From: Streptomyces sp. MMG1121 | Lineage (GTDB): Bacteria; Actinomycetota; Actinomycetes; Streptomycetales; Streptomycetaceae | DNA length: 64,000 nt | Reading direction: 5' to 3' | Assembly: GCF_001280015.1 (NCBI RefSeq) | Contig: NZ_LGDV01000199.1 | Coordinates: forward strand, 75,280 to 139,279 | In this document: piece by piece, positions 27,207-35,448 of the stretch | Layout: every line of letters starts with the position of its first letter | Position numbering within the stretch: the first letter of the stretch is position 1 | The notes under the pieces: model-generated | Database searches by the model: none | What the model was told of the DNA's origin: nothing | The model's input: only the letters and a program-made list of their open reading frames with translations | Program-made: the position numbers and the translations under genes

Positions 27207-27249
27207 TCCCCGCCCGGGCAGGCGGTCCCCCGCCCGTCCCGGGCGGGGA
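27207..27249 (+). terminator. 12-bp-stem hairpin between dehydrogenase and TetR genes
   Basis: Perfect arms TCCCCGCCCGGG and CCCGGGCGGGGA flank a 19-base loop 69 bases after the dehydrogenase stop. It separates that gene from the TetR promoter, so the regulator is likely to have its own transcript. Confidence 0.65.
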
Positions 27250-27286
27250 AACCCCCACACCTGCGCACCGAGCTGCGCACATGCAG

Positions 27287-27298
27287 TACGTTCGGGTC
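27287..27298 (+). promoter_or_regulatory. Probable -10 element for a leaderless tetR transcript
   Basis: TACGTT (27287-27292) lies six bases before the ATG at 27299, the spacing expected when transcription starts at the A of the start codon. No ribosome site precedes that ATG. The same hexamer TACGTT is the -10 of the ccr promoter. The direct repeats TGCGCAC just upstream (27262-27268 and 27274-27280) could be an operator. No clear -35 was seen. Confidence 0.4.
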
Positions 27299-28120
27299 AT
27301 GTCCCAGCCCGCCAAGTCCTCACGTACACCAGCTACGCCCGACGCGCCGGAAAGTGCCGCAGGCAGTCGCGCCGCCGCCCAGCGGCTCAAGATGCGCCGG
27401 GAACTGGCGGCCGCAGCCATGGAGCTGTTCTCGACCAAGGGGTACGAGGCGACCACCGTCGACGAGATCGCGGCAGCCGCCGGGGTCGCCCGTCGCACCT
27501 TCTTCCGCCACTTCCGCTCCAAGGAAGAGGCGATCTTCCCGGACCACGACGACACGCTGGTGCGTGCCGAGGCGGTCCTCAACGCGGCCCCCGCGCACGA
27601 GCACCCGCTCGACACCGTGTGCCGCGGCATCAAGGAAGTCATGAAGATGTACGCGGCCCGGCCGGAGATCTCGGTCGCCCGCTACAAGCTCACCCGCGAG
27701 GTGCCCACCCTGCGCGAGGCCGAGATCGCCTCCGTGGCCCGCTACGAGCGCCTGTTCACCCGCTATCTGCTCGGCCACTTCGACGAGCACGCGCACGCCG
27801 ACGACGCCAACGACGACCCGCTGCTGGCCGAGGTGGCCGCCTCCGCCGTCGTCACCGCGCACAACCACGTCCTGCGCCGCTGGCTGCGGGCGGGCGGCCA
27901 GGGGGACGTCGAGGCACAGCTCGACCACGCCTTCGCGATCGTACGGAAGACGTTCGGCACCGGGATCGGGGCCGGACGCGGTCCGGCACCCCGCACGGCC
28001 GCCGGCACCGTCCCGGCGACGGTCTCCGCGCACGGTGAGGTACTCGTCACGGTCGCCCGCACCGACGCCCCGCTGGACGAGGTCATGCGGACCATCGAAG
28101 AGGCGCTCAAGGAGCGCTGA
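27299..28120 (+). CDS. TetR family transcriptional regulator of the acyl-CoA region
   Basis: A 273-residue regulator. The N-terminal helix-turn-helix is typical (LFSTKGYEATTVDEIAAAAG, then RRTFFRHFRSKEEAIF), preceded by a 40-residue polar tail. The C-terminal ligand domain has no recognisable ligand signature. An in-frame ATG six codons upstream is possible, but the ATG chosen fits leaderless initiation. It sits between the dehydrogenase and ccr on the same strand, an arrangement known from Streptomyces ccr loci, so it is the obvious candidate to bind the ccr promoter palindrome and the dyads upstream of the dehydrogenase. A perfect hairpin terminates it. Confidence 0.9.
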   Translation: MSQPAKSSRTPATPDAPESAAGSRAAAQRLKMRRELAAAAMELFSTKGYEATTVDEIAAAAGVARRTFFRHFRSKEEAIFPDHDDTLVRAEAVLNAAPAHEHPLDTVCRGIKEVMKMYAARPEISVARYKLTREVPTLREAEIASVARYERLFTRYLLGHFDEHAHADDANDDPLLAEVAASAVVTAHNHVLRRWLRAGGQGDVEAQLDHAFAIVRKTFGTGIGAGRGPAPRTAAGTVPATVSAHGEVLVTVARTDAPLDEVMRTIEEALKER

Positions 28121-28151
28121 GCACCGCCCCCAGCCTTTCCCGGCTGTGATG

Positions 28152-28178
28152 ACGGCCACCCTTCGGGGTGGCCGTTTT
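28152..28178 (+). terminator. Intrinsic terminator after tetR
   Basis: Ten-base perfect arms ACGGCCACCC and GGGTGGCCGT close on a TTCG tetraloop and are followed by TTT. This is the most canonical intrinsic terminator in the window and lies 31 bases past the TetR stop. The next 110 bases hold no gene; they include the octamer palindrome TTACGTAA (28242-28249). Confidence 0.88.
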
Positions 28179-28286
28179 GGCATGTCAGGGCCCGTTTTCC
28201 AGCGGATTTCAGACGCCGTTCGATCGATCATCGCTCATTTGTTACGTAAAGATTTCACCTGAGCCCAACTTCTGGCACTCAGTGCC

Positions 28287-28315
28287 TTGCCGCCTGACAC
28301 GCGGTGTCATACGTT
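28287..28315 (+). promoter_or_regulatory. ccr promoter with palindromic operator in the spacer
   Basis: TTGCCG (-35, 28287-28292) and TACGTT (-10, 28310-28315) are separated by exactly 17 bases. The last 15 bases of that spacer are the perfect dyad TGACAC-GCG-GTGTCA (28295-28309), abutting the -10. A repressor bound there would exclude RNA polymerase. The expected start site is near 28322, about 235 bases before the ccr start codon. The neighbouring TetR protein is the natural candidate; this is inference. Confidence 0.72.
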
Positions 28316-28321
28316 GAAGGT

Positions 28322-28555
28322 GTCCGGGCGGCCGGCGAGCAGAGACCATTCGCTCGTCGGCTGTCCCCGCAAGCCGATTGGCCTGCGCGCCCGGACGCCT
28401 GCGTCACAGGCAACCTCCCGCGCCACAAAGCGCTGCCGAAGCACCACCGAGCCGAACCGACGGCACATCCCAAAACCCTCAGCAGCACTCATCGCAGCAC
28501 CGACGAACCCTCAGCACCCCCTCCCTCAGGGGCGCTCACCGCCGGAGGCAACACC
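28322..28555 (+). other. Long untranslated leader of the ccr operon
   Basis: If the promoter above is used, the ccr mRNA has a leader of about 235 bases. The first half is GC-rich and can fold locally; the second half is rich in A and C with little pairing, ending in GGAGG seven bases before the GTG. No B12-box or other riboswitch core known to me was found. The leader could carry RNA-level control, but none is shown. Confidence 0.45.
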
Positions 28556-29899
28556 GTGACCGTGAAGGACATCCTGGACGCGATCCAGTCGAAGGACGCC
28601 ACGTCCGCCGACTTCGCCGCTCTGCCACTCCCCGAGTCGTACCGCGCGATCACCGTGCACAAGGACGAGACGGAGATGTTCGCGGGCCTCGAGACCCGCG
28701 ACAAGGACCCGCGCAAGTCGATCCACCTCGACGAGGTGCCCGTGCCCGAACTCGGCCCGGGTGAGGCCCTGGTGGCCGTCATGGCCTCCTCGGTCAACTA
28801 CAACTCGGTGTGGACCTCGATCTTCGAGCCGCTGTCCACGTTCGGGTTCCTGGAGCGCTACGGCAAGGTCAGCGAGCTGACGAAGCGTCACGATCTGCCG
28901 TACCACATCATCGGCTCCGACCTCGCGGGCGTCGTCCTGCGCACCGGTCCGGGCGTCAACGCCTGGAAGCCCGGCGACGAGGTCGTCGCCCACTGCCTGT
29001 CCGTCGAGCTGGAGTCCTCCGACGGGCACAACGACACGATGCTCGACCCCGAGCAGCGCATCTGGGGCTTCGAGACCAACTTCGGCGGTCTCGCCGAGGT
29101 CGCGCTCGTCAAGTCCAACCAGCTGATGCCGAAGCCGGCCCACCTCAGCTGGGAGGAGGCCGCGGCCCCGGGCCTGGTCAACTCCACGGCCTACCGCCAG
29201 CTGGTCTCCCGCAACGGCGCCCAGATGAAGCAGGGCGACAACGTCCTGATCTGGGGCGCGAGCGGCGGACTCGGCTCGTACGCCACGCAGTTCGCGCTCG
29301 CCGGCGGCGCCAACCCGATCTGCGTCGTCTCCAGCGACCAGAAGGCGGACATCTGCCGTTCCATGGGCGCCGAGGCGATCATCGACCGCAACGCCGAGGG
29401 CTACAAGTTCTGGAAGGACGAGCAGACCCAGGACCCGAAGGAGTGGAAGCGCTTCGGCAAGCGCATCCGCGAGCTCACCGGCGGCGAGGACATCGACATC
29501 GTCTTCGAGCACCCCGGCCGCGAGACCTTCGGCGCCTCCGTGTTCGTCACCCGCAAGGGCGGCACCATCACCACCTGCGCCTCGACCTCGGGCTACATGC
29601 ACGAGTACGACAACCGCTACCTGTGGATGTCGCTGAAGCGGATCATCGGCTCGCACTTCGCCAACTACCGCGAGGCGTGGGAGGCCAACCGCCTCATCGC
29701 CAAGGGCAAGATCCACCCGACCCTGTCGAAGACCTACTCCCTGGAAGAGACCGGCCAGGCGGCCTACGACGTCCACCGCAACCTGCACCAGGGCAAGGTC
29801 GGCGTGCTGTGCCTCGCGCCCGAGGAGGGCCTCGGTGTGCGCGACGAGGAGATGCGCGCCACGCACATCGACGCCATCAACCGCTTCCGCAACGTCTGA
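28556..29899 (+). CDS. ccr: Crotonyl-CoA carboxylase/reductase
   Basis: A 447-residue NADPH-dependent enzyme that reductively carboxylates crotonyl-CoA to (2S)-ethylmalonyl-CoA, the committed step of the ethylmalonyl-CoA pathway and a source of the ethylmalonyl PKS extender. It is a zinc-free medium-chain reductase: the nucleotide motif VLIWGASGGLGSYATQFA lies at residues 230-247. The CO2-pocket residues reported for this family (Asn, Phe, Glu, His) appear as N81, F172-E173 and H367. GTG start seven bases after GGAGG. First gene of a tight run with meaA, the lyase, the hydratase and the acyl-CoA dehydrogenase. Confidence 0.97.
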   Translation: MTVKDILDAIQSKDATSADFAALPLPESYRAITVHKDETEMFAGLETRDKDPRKSIHLDEVPVPELGPGEALVAVMASSVNYNSVWTSIFEPLSTFGFLERYGKVSELTKRHDLPYHIIGSDLAGVVLRTGPGVNAWKPGDEVVAHCLSVELESSDGHNDTMLDPEQRIWGFETNFGGLAEVALVKSNQLMPKPAHLSWEEAAAPGLVNSTAYRQLVSRNGAQMKQGDNVLIWGASGGLGSYATQFALAGGANPICVVSSDQKADICRSMGAEAIIDRNAEGYKFWKDEQTQDPKEWKRFGKRIRELTGGEDIDIVFEHPGRETFGASVFVTRKGGTITTCASTSGYMHEYDNRYLWMSLKRIIGSHFANYREAWEANRLIAKGKIHPTLSKTYSLEETGQAAYDVHRNLHQGKVGVLCLAPEEGLGVRDEEMRATHIDAINRFRNV

Positions 29900-29908
29900 G
29901 AGCCATAG

Positions 29909-31936
29909 ATGACAGAGCGTCAGAAGGACCGGCCGTGGCTCATGCGCACGTACGCCGGTCACTCCACCGCCGAGGCGTCCAACGAGCTGTACCGGCGCAA
30001 CCTCGCCAAGGGCCAGACCGGCCTGTCGGTGGCGTTCGACCTGCCGACGCAGACCGGCTACGACCCCGACCACATCCTCGCCCGCGGCGAGGTCGGCCGG
30101 GTCGGCGTGCCCGTCTCGCACCTCGGTGACATGCGCCGGCTGTTCCAGGACATCCCCCTGGAACAGATGAACACCTCGATGACGATCAACGCCACCGCCA
30201 TGTGGCTGCTGGCGCTCTATCAGGTCGTCGCCGAGGAGCAGGGCGCGGACATCACCCGGCTCCAGGGCACGACCCAGAACGACATCGTCAAGGAGTACCT
30301 GTCCCGGGGCACCCATGTGTTCCCGCCGGGACCGTCGCTCCGCCTGACGACGGACATGATCGCGTACACGGTCTCCCACATCCCGAAGTGGAACCCGATC
30401 AACATCTGCAGCTACCACCTGCAGGAGGCCGGGGCCACACCGGTGCAGGAGATCGCGTACGCGATGTCCACCGCGATCGCCGTCCTCGACGCCGTGCGCG
30501 ACTCCGGCCAGGTGTCCGAGGAGCGCATGGGCGACGTGGTCGCCCGTATCTCCTTCTTCGTGAACGCGGGCGTCCGCTTCGTCGAGGAGATGTGCAAGAT
30601 GCGGGCGTTCGGCCGCATCTGGGACAAGGTCACGCGTGAGCGCTACGGCATCGAGGACCCCAAGCAGCGCCGCTTCCGCTACGGCGTCCAGGTCAACTCC
30701 CTCGGCCTGACCGAAGCGCAGCCGGAGAACAACGTCCAGCGGATCGTGCTGGAGATGCTGGCCGTGACGCTGTCGAAGGACGCACGCGCGCGTGCCGTGC
30801 AGCTCCCGGCCTGGAACGAGGCCCTCGGTCTGCCCCGGCCCTGGGACCAGCAGTGGAGCCTGCGCATCCAGCAGGTCCTCGCGCACGAGAGCGATCTGCT
30901 GGAGTACGACGACATCTTCGCGGGCTCGCACGTCATCGAGGCGAAGGTGACCGCGCTCGTCGAGGAGTCCCTCGCGGAGATGGACCGGATCCAGGAGATG
31001 GGCGGCGCGATGGCCGCCGTCGAGTCCGGCTATCTCAAGGCGCAGCTGGTCTCCTCGCACGCCGAGCGGCGGGCGCGGATCGAGTCCGGCCAGGAGAAGA
31101 TCATCGGCGTCAACATCTTCGAGACGACCGAGCCGAACCCGCTGACCGCCGATCTCGACCAAGCGATCCAGACCGTCGACCCGGCGGTCGAGGCCCGCGT
31201 CATCGCCTCGCTCGGGAACTGGCGCGACACCCGCTACCAGCCGCCGTTCAACCACCCGCGCCCCTGCAAGGCGCTGGAGCGGCTGAAGGAGGCCGCCAAG
31301 GGCACGGACAACCTCATGCAGGCCACGCTGGAGTGCGCCCGCGCCGGGGTCACGACCGGCGAGTGGGCGGGCGCCCTGCGCGAGGTGTTCGGTGAGTACC
31401 GGGCGCCCACCGGGGTCTCCTCCGCCCCCGTCGCGGTTCCCGTCGAGGCCGGCTCGGCGCTCGCCGACGTCCGCGCCAAGGTCGATGCCACCGCCCGCGA
31501 CCTCGGCGTCGGCAAGCTGCGCTTCCTGGTCGGCAAGCCGGGCCTGGACGGGCACTCCAACGGCGCCGAGCAGATCGCCGTACGCGCCCGTGACGCCGGC
31601 TTCGAGGTGGTCTACCAGGGCATCCGCCTGACGCCCGAGCAGATCGTGGACGCGGCCCTGGACGAGGACGTACACGCCGTGGGCCTGTCGATCCTGTCCG
31701 GCTCACACGCCCAGCTGGTGCCGGACGTGCTTCAGCGGCTGCGTGTGGCCGGTGCCACAGACATACCGGTGATCGCCGGTGGCATCATCCCGAATGGTGA
31801 TGCCGAGCAGCTCAGGGCCGCCGGAGTAGCCGCCGTCTTCACCCCGAAGGACTTCGACATCACCGGGATCATCGGCCGCATCGTCGACGAGATCCGGAAA
31901 GCGAACAAGCTCGACCCCCTGGAGGTCCCCGCATGA
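29909..31936 (+). CDS. meaA: Ethylmalonyl-CoA mutase (protein MeaA)
   Basis: A 675-residue adenosylcobalamin-dependent mutase that converts (2R)-ethylmalonyl-CoA to methylsuccinyl-CoA. The large catalytic barrel starts with RTYAGHSTAEASNELYRRN and includes FDLPTQTGYDPDH. The C-terminal B12 domain carries the base-off motif GLDGHSNGAEQI near residue 545 and LSILSGSHAQLVP. Length and one-chain layout fit Ecm/MeaA rather than two-subunit methylmalonyl-CoA mutase. It starts nine bases after ccr, and its stop overlaps the next ATG (ATGA), so translation is coupled. Confidence 0.95.
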   Translation: MTERQKDRPWLMRTYAGHSTAEASNELYRRNLAKGQTGLSVAFDLPTQTGYDPDHILARGEVGRVGVPVSHLGDMRRLFQDIPLEQMNTSMTINATAMWLLALYQVVAEEQGADITRLQGTTQNDIVKEYLSRGTHVFPPGPSLRLTTDMIAYTVSHIPKWNPINICSYHLQEAGATPVQEIAYAMSTAIAVLDAVRDSGQVSEERMGDVVARISFFVNAGVRFVEEMCKMRAFGRIWDKVTRERYGIEDPKQRRFRYGVQVNSLGLTEAQPENNVQRIVLEMLAVTLSKDARARAVQLPAWNEALGLPRPWDQQWSLRIQQVLAHESDLLEYDDIFAGSHVIEAKVTALVEESLAEMDRIQEMGGAMAAVESGYLKAQLVSSHAERRARIESGQEKIIGVNIFETTEPNPLTADLDQAIQTVDPAVEARVIASLGNWRDTRYQPPFNHPRPCKALERLKEAAKGTDNLMQATLECARAGVTTGEWAGALREVFGEYRAPTGVSSAPVAVPVEAGSALADVRAKVDATARDLGVGKLRFLVGKPGLDGHSNGAEQIAVRARDAGFEVVYQGIRLTPEQIVDAALDEDVHAVGLSILSGSHAQLVPDVLQRLRVAGATDIPVIAGGIIPNGDAEQLRAAGVAAVFTPKDFDITGIIGRIVDEIRKANKLDPLEVPA

Positions 31937-32898
31937 CCACCCCTGTCAACCGCCTTCGCCCGCGGCGCTCCTGCCTGGCCGTACCGGGCTCGAACCCCCG
32001 CTTCCTGGAGAAGGCGCAGGGCCTCCCCGCCGACCAGGTCTTCCTGGACCTGGAGGACGCGTGCGCGCCGCTCGCCAAGCCCGAGGCGCGGCACACCATC
32101 GTCAAGTTCCTCAACGAGGGCGACTGGACGGGCAAGACGCGTGTCGTGCGCGTCAACGACTGGACGACCGAGTGGACGTACCGCGATGTCGTCACGGTCG
32201 TCGAGGGCGCCGGCCAGAACCTCGACTGCATCATGCTGCCGAAGGTGCAGACGGCTGAGCAGATCGTGGCCCTGGACCTGCTGCTGACCCAGATCGAGAA
32301 GACGATGGGCTTCGAGGTCGGCAAGATCGGCATCGAGGCGCAGATCGAGAACGCGCAGGGCCTCAACAACGTCAACGAGATCGCGACGGCCTCCCAGCGC
32401 GTCGAGACGATCATCTTCGGCCCGGCCGACTTCATGGCGTCCATCAACATGAAGTCGCTGGTCGTGGGCGAGCAGCCGCCCGGCTACCCGGCGGACGCCT
32501 ACCACTACATCCTGATGAAGATCCTGATGGCGGCCCGCGCCAACAACCTCCAGGCGATCGACGGCCCCTACCTCCAGATCCGCAACATCGACGGCTACCG
32601 CGAGGTCGCCCAGCGCGCCGCCGCGCTCGGCTTCGACGGCAAGTGGGTACTGCACCCGGGCCAGGTCGAGGCGTCGAACGAGATCTTCTCGCCCTCCCAG
32701 GAGGACTACGACCACGCCGAGCTGATCCTGGACGCGTACGACTACTACACGTCCGAGGCGGGCGGCAAGAAGGGCTCCGCGATGCTCGGCGACGAGATGA
32801 TCGACGAGGCCAGCCGCAAGATGGCCCTGGTCGTCTCCGGCAAGGGCCGGGCCGCGGGCATGCAGCGCACGAGCAAGTTCGAGATCCCGGAGGCCTGA
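31933..32898 (+). CDS. mcl: HpcH/HpaI family lyase: L-malyl-CoA/beta-methylmalyl-CoA lyase
   Basis: A 321-residue citrate-lyase-beta-like aldolase. In the ethylmalonyl-CoA pathway this enzyme splits beta-methylmalyl-CoA into glyoxylate and propionyl-CoA. Seen: RRSCLAVPGSNPRFLEKA at the start, metal-binding acidic residues in FLDLEDACAP, IGIEAQIENAQGL with the second metal Glu, and IIFGPADFMAS. It overlaps meaA by four bases and is followed six bases later by the MaoC gene. The exact stereochemical substrate is inferred from context. Confidence 0.92.
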   Translation: MTTPVNRLRPRRSCLAVPGSNPRFLEKAQGLPADQVFLDLEDACAPLAKPEARHTIVKFLNEGDWTGKTRVVRVNDWTTEWTYRDVVTVVEGAGQNLDCIMLPKVQTAEQIVALDLLLTQIEKTMGFEVGKIGIEAQIENAQGLNNVNEIATASQRVETIIFGPADFMASINMKSLVVGEQPPGYPADAYHYILMKILMAARANNLQAIDGPYLQIRNIDGYREVAQRAAALGFDGKWVLHPGQVEASNEIFSPSQEDYDHAELILDAYDYYTSEAGGKKGSAMLGDEMIDEASRKMALVVSGKGRAAGMQRTSKFEIPEA

Positions 32899-32903
32899 GC
32901 GCG

Positions 32904-33416
32904 ATGCAGTTCGGACGCACCTACGAGGAGTTCGAGGTCGGCGCGGTGTACAAGCACTGGCCGGGCAAGACGGTCACGGAGTACGACGACCACCTGTTCT
33001 GTCTCCTCACCATGAACCACCACCCGCTCCACATGGACACCAACTACGCCGAGAAGACGACGGACTTCGGCAAGAACGTGGTGGTCGGGAACTACATCTA
33101 CTCGCTGCTGCTCGGCATGTCCGTGCCGGACGTCTCCGGCAAGGCGATCGCCAACCTGGAGATCGAGTCGCTCAGGCACGTGGCGCCGACCTTCCACGGC
33201 GACACGGTCTACGGCGAGACGACCGTGCTCGACAAGTGGCCGTCGAAGTCGAAGAACGACCGCGGCATCGTCCACGTCGAGACCAAGGGCTACAAGCAGG
33301 ACGGCACCCTCGTGTGCGTCTTCCGCCGCAAGGTCATGGTGCCCACCGAGACGTACATCAAGGAGCGCGGCGGCGAGCAGCCCGGCCGCCCCGAGCTGAA
33401 GCAGCAGGAGAAGTAA
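32904..33416 (+). CDS. mch: MaoC-like dehydratase: mesaconyl-CoA hydratase
   Basis: A 170-residue hot-dog-fold hydratase. The start MQFGRTYEEFEVGAVYKHWPGKTVTEYDD and the helix segment MNHHPLHMDTNYAE, which carries the catalytic Asp/His set of MaoC enzymes, are present. In the pathway it hydrates mesaconyl-C1-CoA to beta-methylmalyl-CoA, the substrate of the lyase encoded just upstream. Some Mch proteins are two fused hot-dog domains of about 340 residues; this one is the single-domain form. Its stop overlaps the next start by one base (TAATG). Assignment rests on family plus operon position. Confidence 0.88.
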   Translation: MQFGRTYEEFEVGAVYKHWPGKTVTEYDDHLFCLLTMNHHPLHMDTNYAEKTTDFGKNVVVGNYIYSLLLGMSVPDVSGKAIANLEIESLRHVAPTFHGDTVYGETTVLDKWPSKSKNDRGIVHVETKGYKQDGTLVCVFRRKVMVPTETYIKERGGEQPGRPELKQQEK

Positions 33417-34621
33417 TGGCGCGCCTCGCCCAGACCGCCGGTCTGACCGACGTCCAGCAGGAGATCCTCTCCACCGTCCGGGACTTTGTCGACAAGGAGA
33501 TCATTCCGGTCGCGACCGAGCTGGAGCACCGCGACGAGTACCCGCAGCAGATCGTCGACGGCCTGAAGGAACTCGGCCTGTTCGGCCTGATGATCCCCGA
33601 GGAGTACGGGGGCCTGGGCGAGTCGCTGCTCACCTACGCGCTGTGCGTGGAGGAGATCGCCCGCGGCTGGATGTCGGTGTCCGGCATCATCAACACCCAC
33701 TTCATCGTCGCGTACATGCTCAAGCAGCACGGCACGCAGGAGCAGAAGGACCACTTCCTGCCCCGTATGGCCGCCGGCGACATCCGCGGCGCCTTCTCGA
33801 TGTCGGAGCCGGGCCTGGGCTCCGACGTGTCGGCGATCACGTCGAAGGCGGTCAGGGACGGCGACGAGTACGTCCTGAACGGCCAGAAGATGTGGCTGAC
33901 CAACGGCGGTACGTCGTCGCTCGTGGCCGTTCTCGTCCGGAGTGACGAAGGCCACCCCGAAGGCACGGCCCCGCACAAGTCGATGACGACCTTCCTGATC
34001 GAGAAGGAGCCCGGCTTCGGCGAGGTCCGCCCCGGCCTCACGATCCCCGGCAAGATCGAGAAGATGGGCTACAAGGGCGTCGACACGACCGAGCTGATCA
34101 TGGACGGCCTGCGACTCCCGGCCGACCGGGTGCTCGGCGGCGTCACCGGACGCGGTTTTTACCAGATGATGGACGGCGTCGAGGTCGGCCGGGTCAATGT
34201 GGCGGCCCGTGGCTGCGGCGTCGCCCAGCGTGCCTTCGAGCTGGGGGTCGGTTACGCCCAGCAGCGACACACCTTCGGCAAGCCGATCGCCCAGCACCAG
34301 GCGATCCAGTTCAAACTGGCCGAAATGGCCACCAAGGTCGAGGCCGCCCATGCAATGATGGTCAACGCGGCACGCAAAAAGGACTCCGGGGAGCGAAACG
34401 ACCTGGAAGCGGGGATGGCGAAGTACCTCGCCTCCGAGTACTGCAAGGAGGTCGTGGAGGATGCCTTCCGGATCCACGGCGGCTACGGCTTCTCCAAGGA
34501 GTACGAGATCGAGCGCCTCTACCGTGAGGCCCCGATGCTCCTCATCGGTGAAGGTACCGCCGAGATCCAGAAAATGATCATCGGGCGCAGGCTGCTCGAA
34601 GAGTATCGATTCCAGGGCTGA
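33416..34621 (+). CDS. mcd: Acyl-CoA dehydrogenase, probable methylsuccinyl-CoA dehydrogenase
   Basis: A 401-residue flavin-dependent acyl-CoA dehydrogenase. Family segments are clear: FGLMIPEEYGGLGE, the FAD/substrate loop FSMSEPGLGSDVSAI, MWLTNGGTSS, a QRHTFGKPIAQHQAIQFKLAEM helix and the end motif LLIGEGTAEIQKMIIGRRL with a catalytic-base Glu. Last gene of the ethylmalonyl-CoA run and one-base overlapped with the hydratase gene, so oxidation of (2S)-methylsuccinyl-CoA to mesaconyl-CoA is the natural role. Proteobacterial Mcd is longer (about 550 residues), so the actinobacterial enzyme is a shorter form. Function inferred from context. Confidence 0.87.
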   Translation: MARLAQTAGLTDVQQEILSTVRDFVDKEIIPVATELEHRDEYPQQIVDGLKELGLFGLMIPEEYGGLGESLLTYALCVEEIARGWMSVSGIINTHFIVAYMLKQHGTQEQKDHFLPRMAAGDIRGAFSMSEPGLGSDVSAITSKAVRDGDEYVLNGQKMWLTNGGTSSLVAVLVRSDEGHPEGTAPHKSMTTFLIEKEPGFGEVRPGLTIPGKIEKMGYKGVDTTELIMDGLRLPADRVLGGVTGRGFYQMMDGVEVGRVNVAARGCGVAQRAFELGVGYAQQRHTFGKPIAQHQAIQFKLAEMATKVEAAHAMMVNAARKKDSGERNDLEAGMAKYLASEYCKEVVEDAFRIHGGYGFSKEYEIERLYREAPMLLIGEGTAEIQKMIIGRRLLEEYRFQG

Positions 34622-34634
34622 ATGTCCGGGTACG

Positions 34635-34665
34635 GGGTGTTTTCTTCGAGAAGAAGATCACACCC
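34635..34665 (+). terminator. Bulged hairpin after the ethylmalonyl-CoA operon
   Basis: GGGTGT pairs with ACACCC, and inside it TTCTTC pairs with GAAGAA around a GA turn, with a short bulge on the right side. It starts 14 bases after the acyl-CoA dehydrogenase stop. It is less stable than the other hairpins but well placed to end the operon. Confidence 0.45.
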
Positions 34666-34702
34666 TGTAGACGGTCTTCGGCCGCCGACTCAGCTTCTTG
34701 GC

Positions 34703-34733
34703 TTGCCCAGTTGTGGCCCGCGACCGGTACGAT
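34703..34733 (+). promoter_or_regulatory. Possible psd promoter
   Basis: TTGCCC (34703-34708) and TACGAT (34728-34733) are 19 bases apart, a little long for a housekeeping promoter, and end 58 bases before the psd start. Between the operon hairpin and psd this is the only promoter-like pair noticed. Confidence 0.38.
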
Positions 34734-34791
34734 CCCGGGAAAGCCGCCGTCCCCCGTTACAGCGCGGCATCATCCGCTACGAAGGTCATCC

Positions 34792-35448
34792 ATGCCCCAC
34801 AGCCAAACCTCTGCACATCGAGACAGCCTGGCCGGCGTACGCCTCGCGCGCGGAGCATCGCCGTGGCTCCTCCCGACCGTCGCCACCGCAGCCCTCAGCC
34901 TGGCCCGCGCCCGCCGCTCGGGCGCCGCCAAGGCCGTCGCCGTGCCCGCCACCGCGCTCGCGGCGGGCATGCTGTGGTTCTTCCGCGACCCCGAGCGCGA
35001 GATCGCCGCGGGCCGGGTCATCTCGCCGGCCGACGGCGTGGTGCAGAGCATCATGCCGTGGAAGGACGGACGTACCCGCGTCGCGATCTTCATGAGCCCG
35101 CTCAACGTCCACGTCAACCGCGCGCCCCTGGCGGGCACGGTGACGTCGGTCGAGCACATCCCCGGCGGCTTTGTTCCGGCTTTCAACAAGGAGAGCGAGA
35201 ACAACGAGCGCGTAGTCTGGCATTTCGACACCGAACTCGGCGACATCGAGATGATCCAGATCGCCGGCGCGGTGGCCCGCCGCATCGTGCCCTACGTCCC
35301 TGAGGGTACGAAGGTCGAGCAGGGCGACCGAATCGGTCTGATCCGCTTCGGCTCGCGTGTCGACCTCTACCTGCCCGAAGGCGTGGAGGTCGCGGTCGAG
35401 GTCGGACAGAAGACCGTGGCTGGGGTGACTCGCATTGACCGTGATTGA
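34792..35448 (+). CDS. psd: Phosphatidylserine decarboxylase
   Basis: A 218-residue decarboxylase proenzyme that makes phosphatidylethanolamine from phosphatidylserine. The core has FRDPEREIAAGRVISPADGVV near residue 64, FMSPLNVHVNRAPL and the self-cleavage site FGS near the C terminus (Ser188, start of the pyruvoyl alpha subunit). A hydrophobic N-terminal stretch (residues 24-66) would hold it at the membrane. The frame is open 27 codons upstream, but the ATG giving MPHSQTSAHRDSLAG follows GAAGG and matches the family start. It overlaps pssA by 14 bases. Confidence 0.92.
   Translation: MPHSQTSAHRDSLAGVRLARGASPWLLPTVATAALSLARARRSGAAKAVAVPATALAAGMLWFFRDPEREIAAGRVISPADGVVQSIMPWKDGRTRVAIFMSPLNVHVNRAPLAGTVTSVEHIPGGFVPAFNKESENNERVVWHFDTELGDIEMIQIAGAVARRIVPYVPEGTKVEQGDRIGLIRFGSRVDLYLPEGVEVAVEVGQKTVAGVTRIDRD

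Noticed and set aside
24954..27644. An 896-codon plus-strand frame over the dehydrogenase gene
   Set aside because: It is Arg/His-rich and out of frame with the well-supported duplicated dehydrogenase.
28322..28555. Cobalamin riboswitch in the ccr leader
   Set aside because: No B12-box or matching conserved core was found, although the operon encodes a B12 enzyme.
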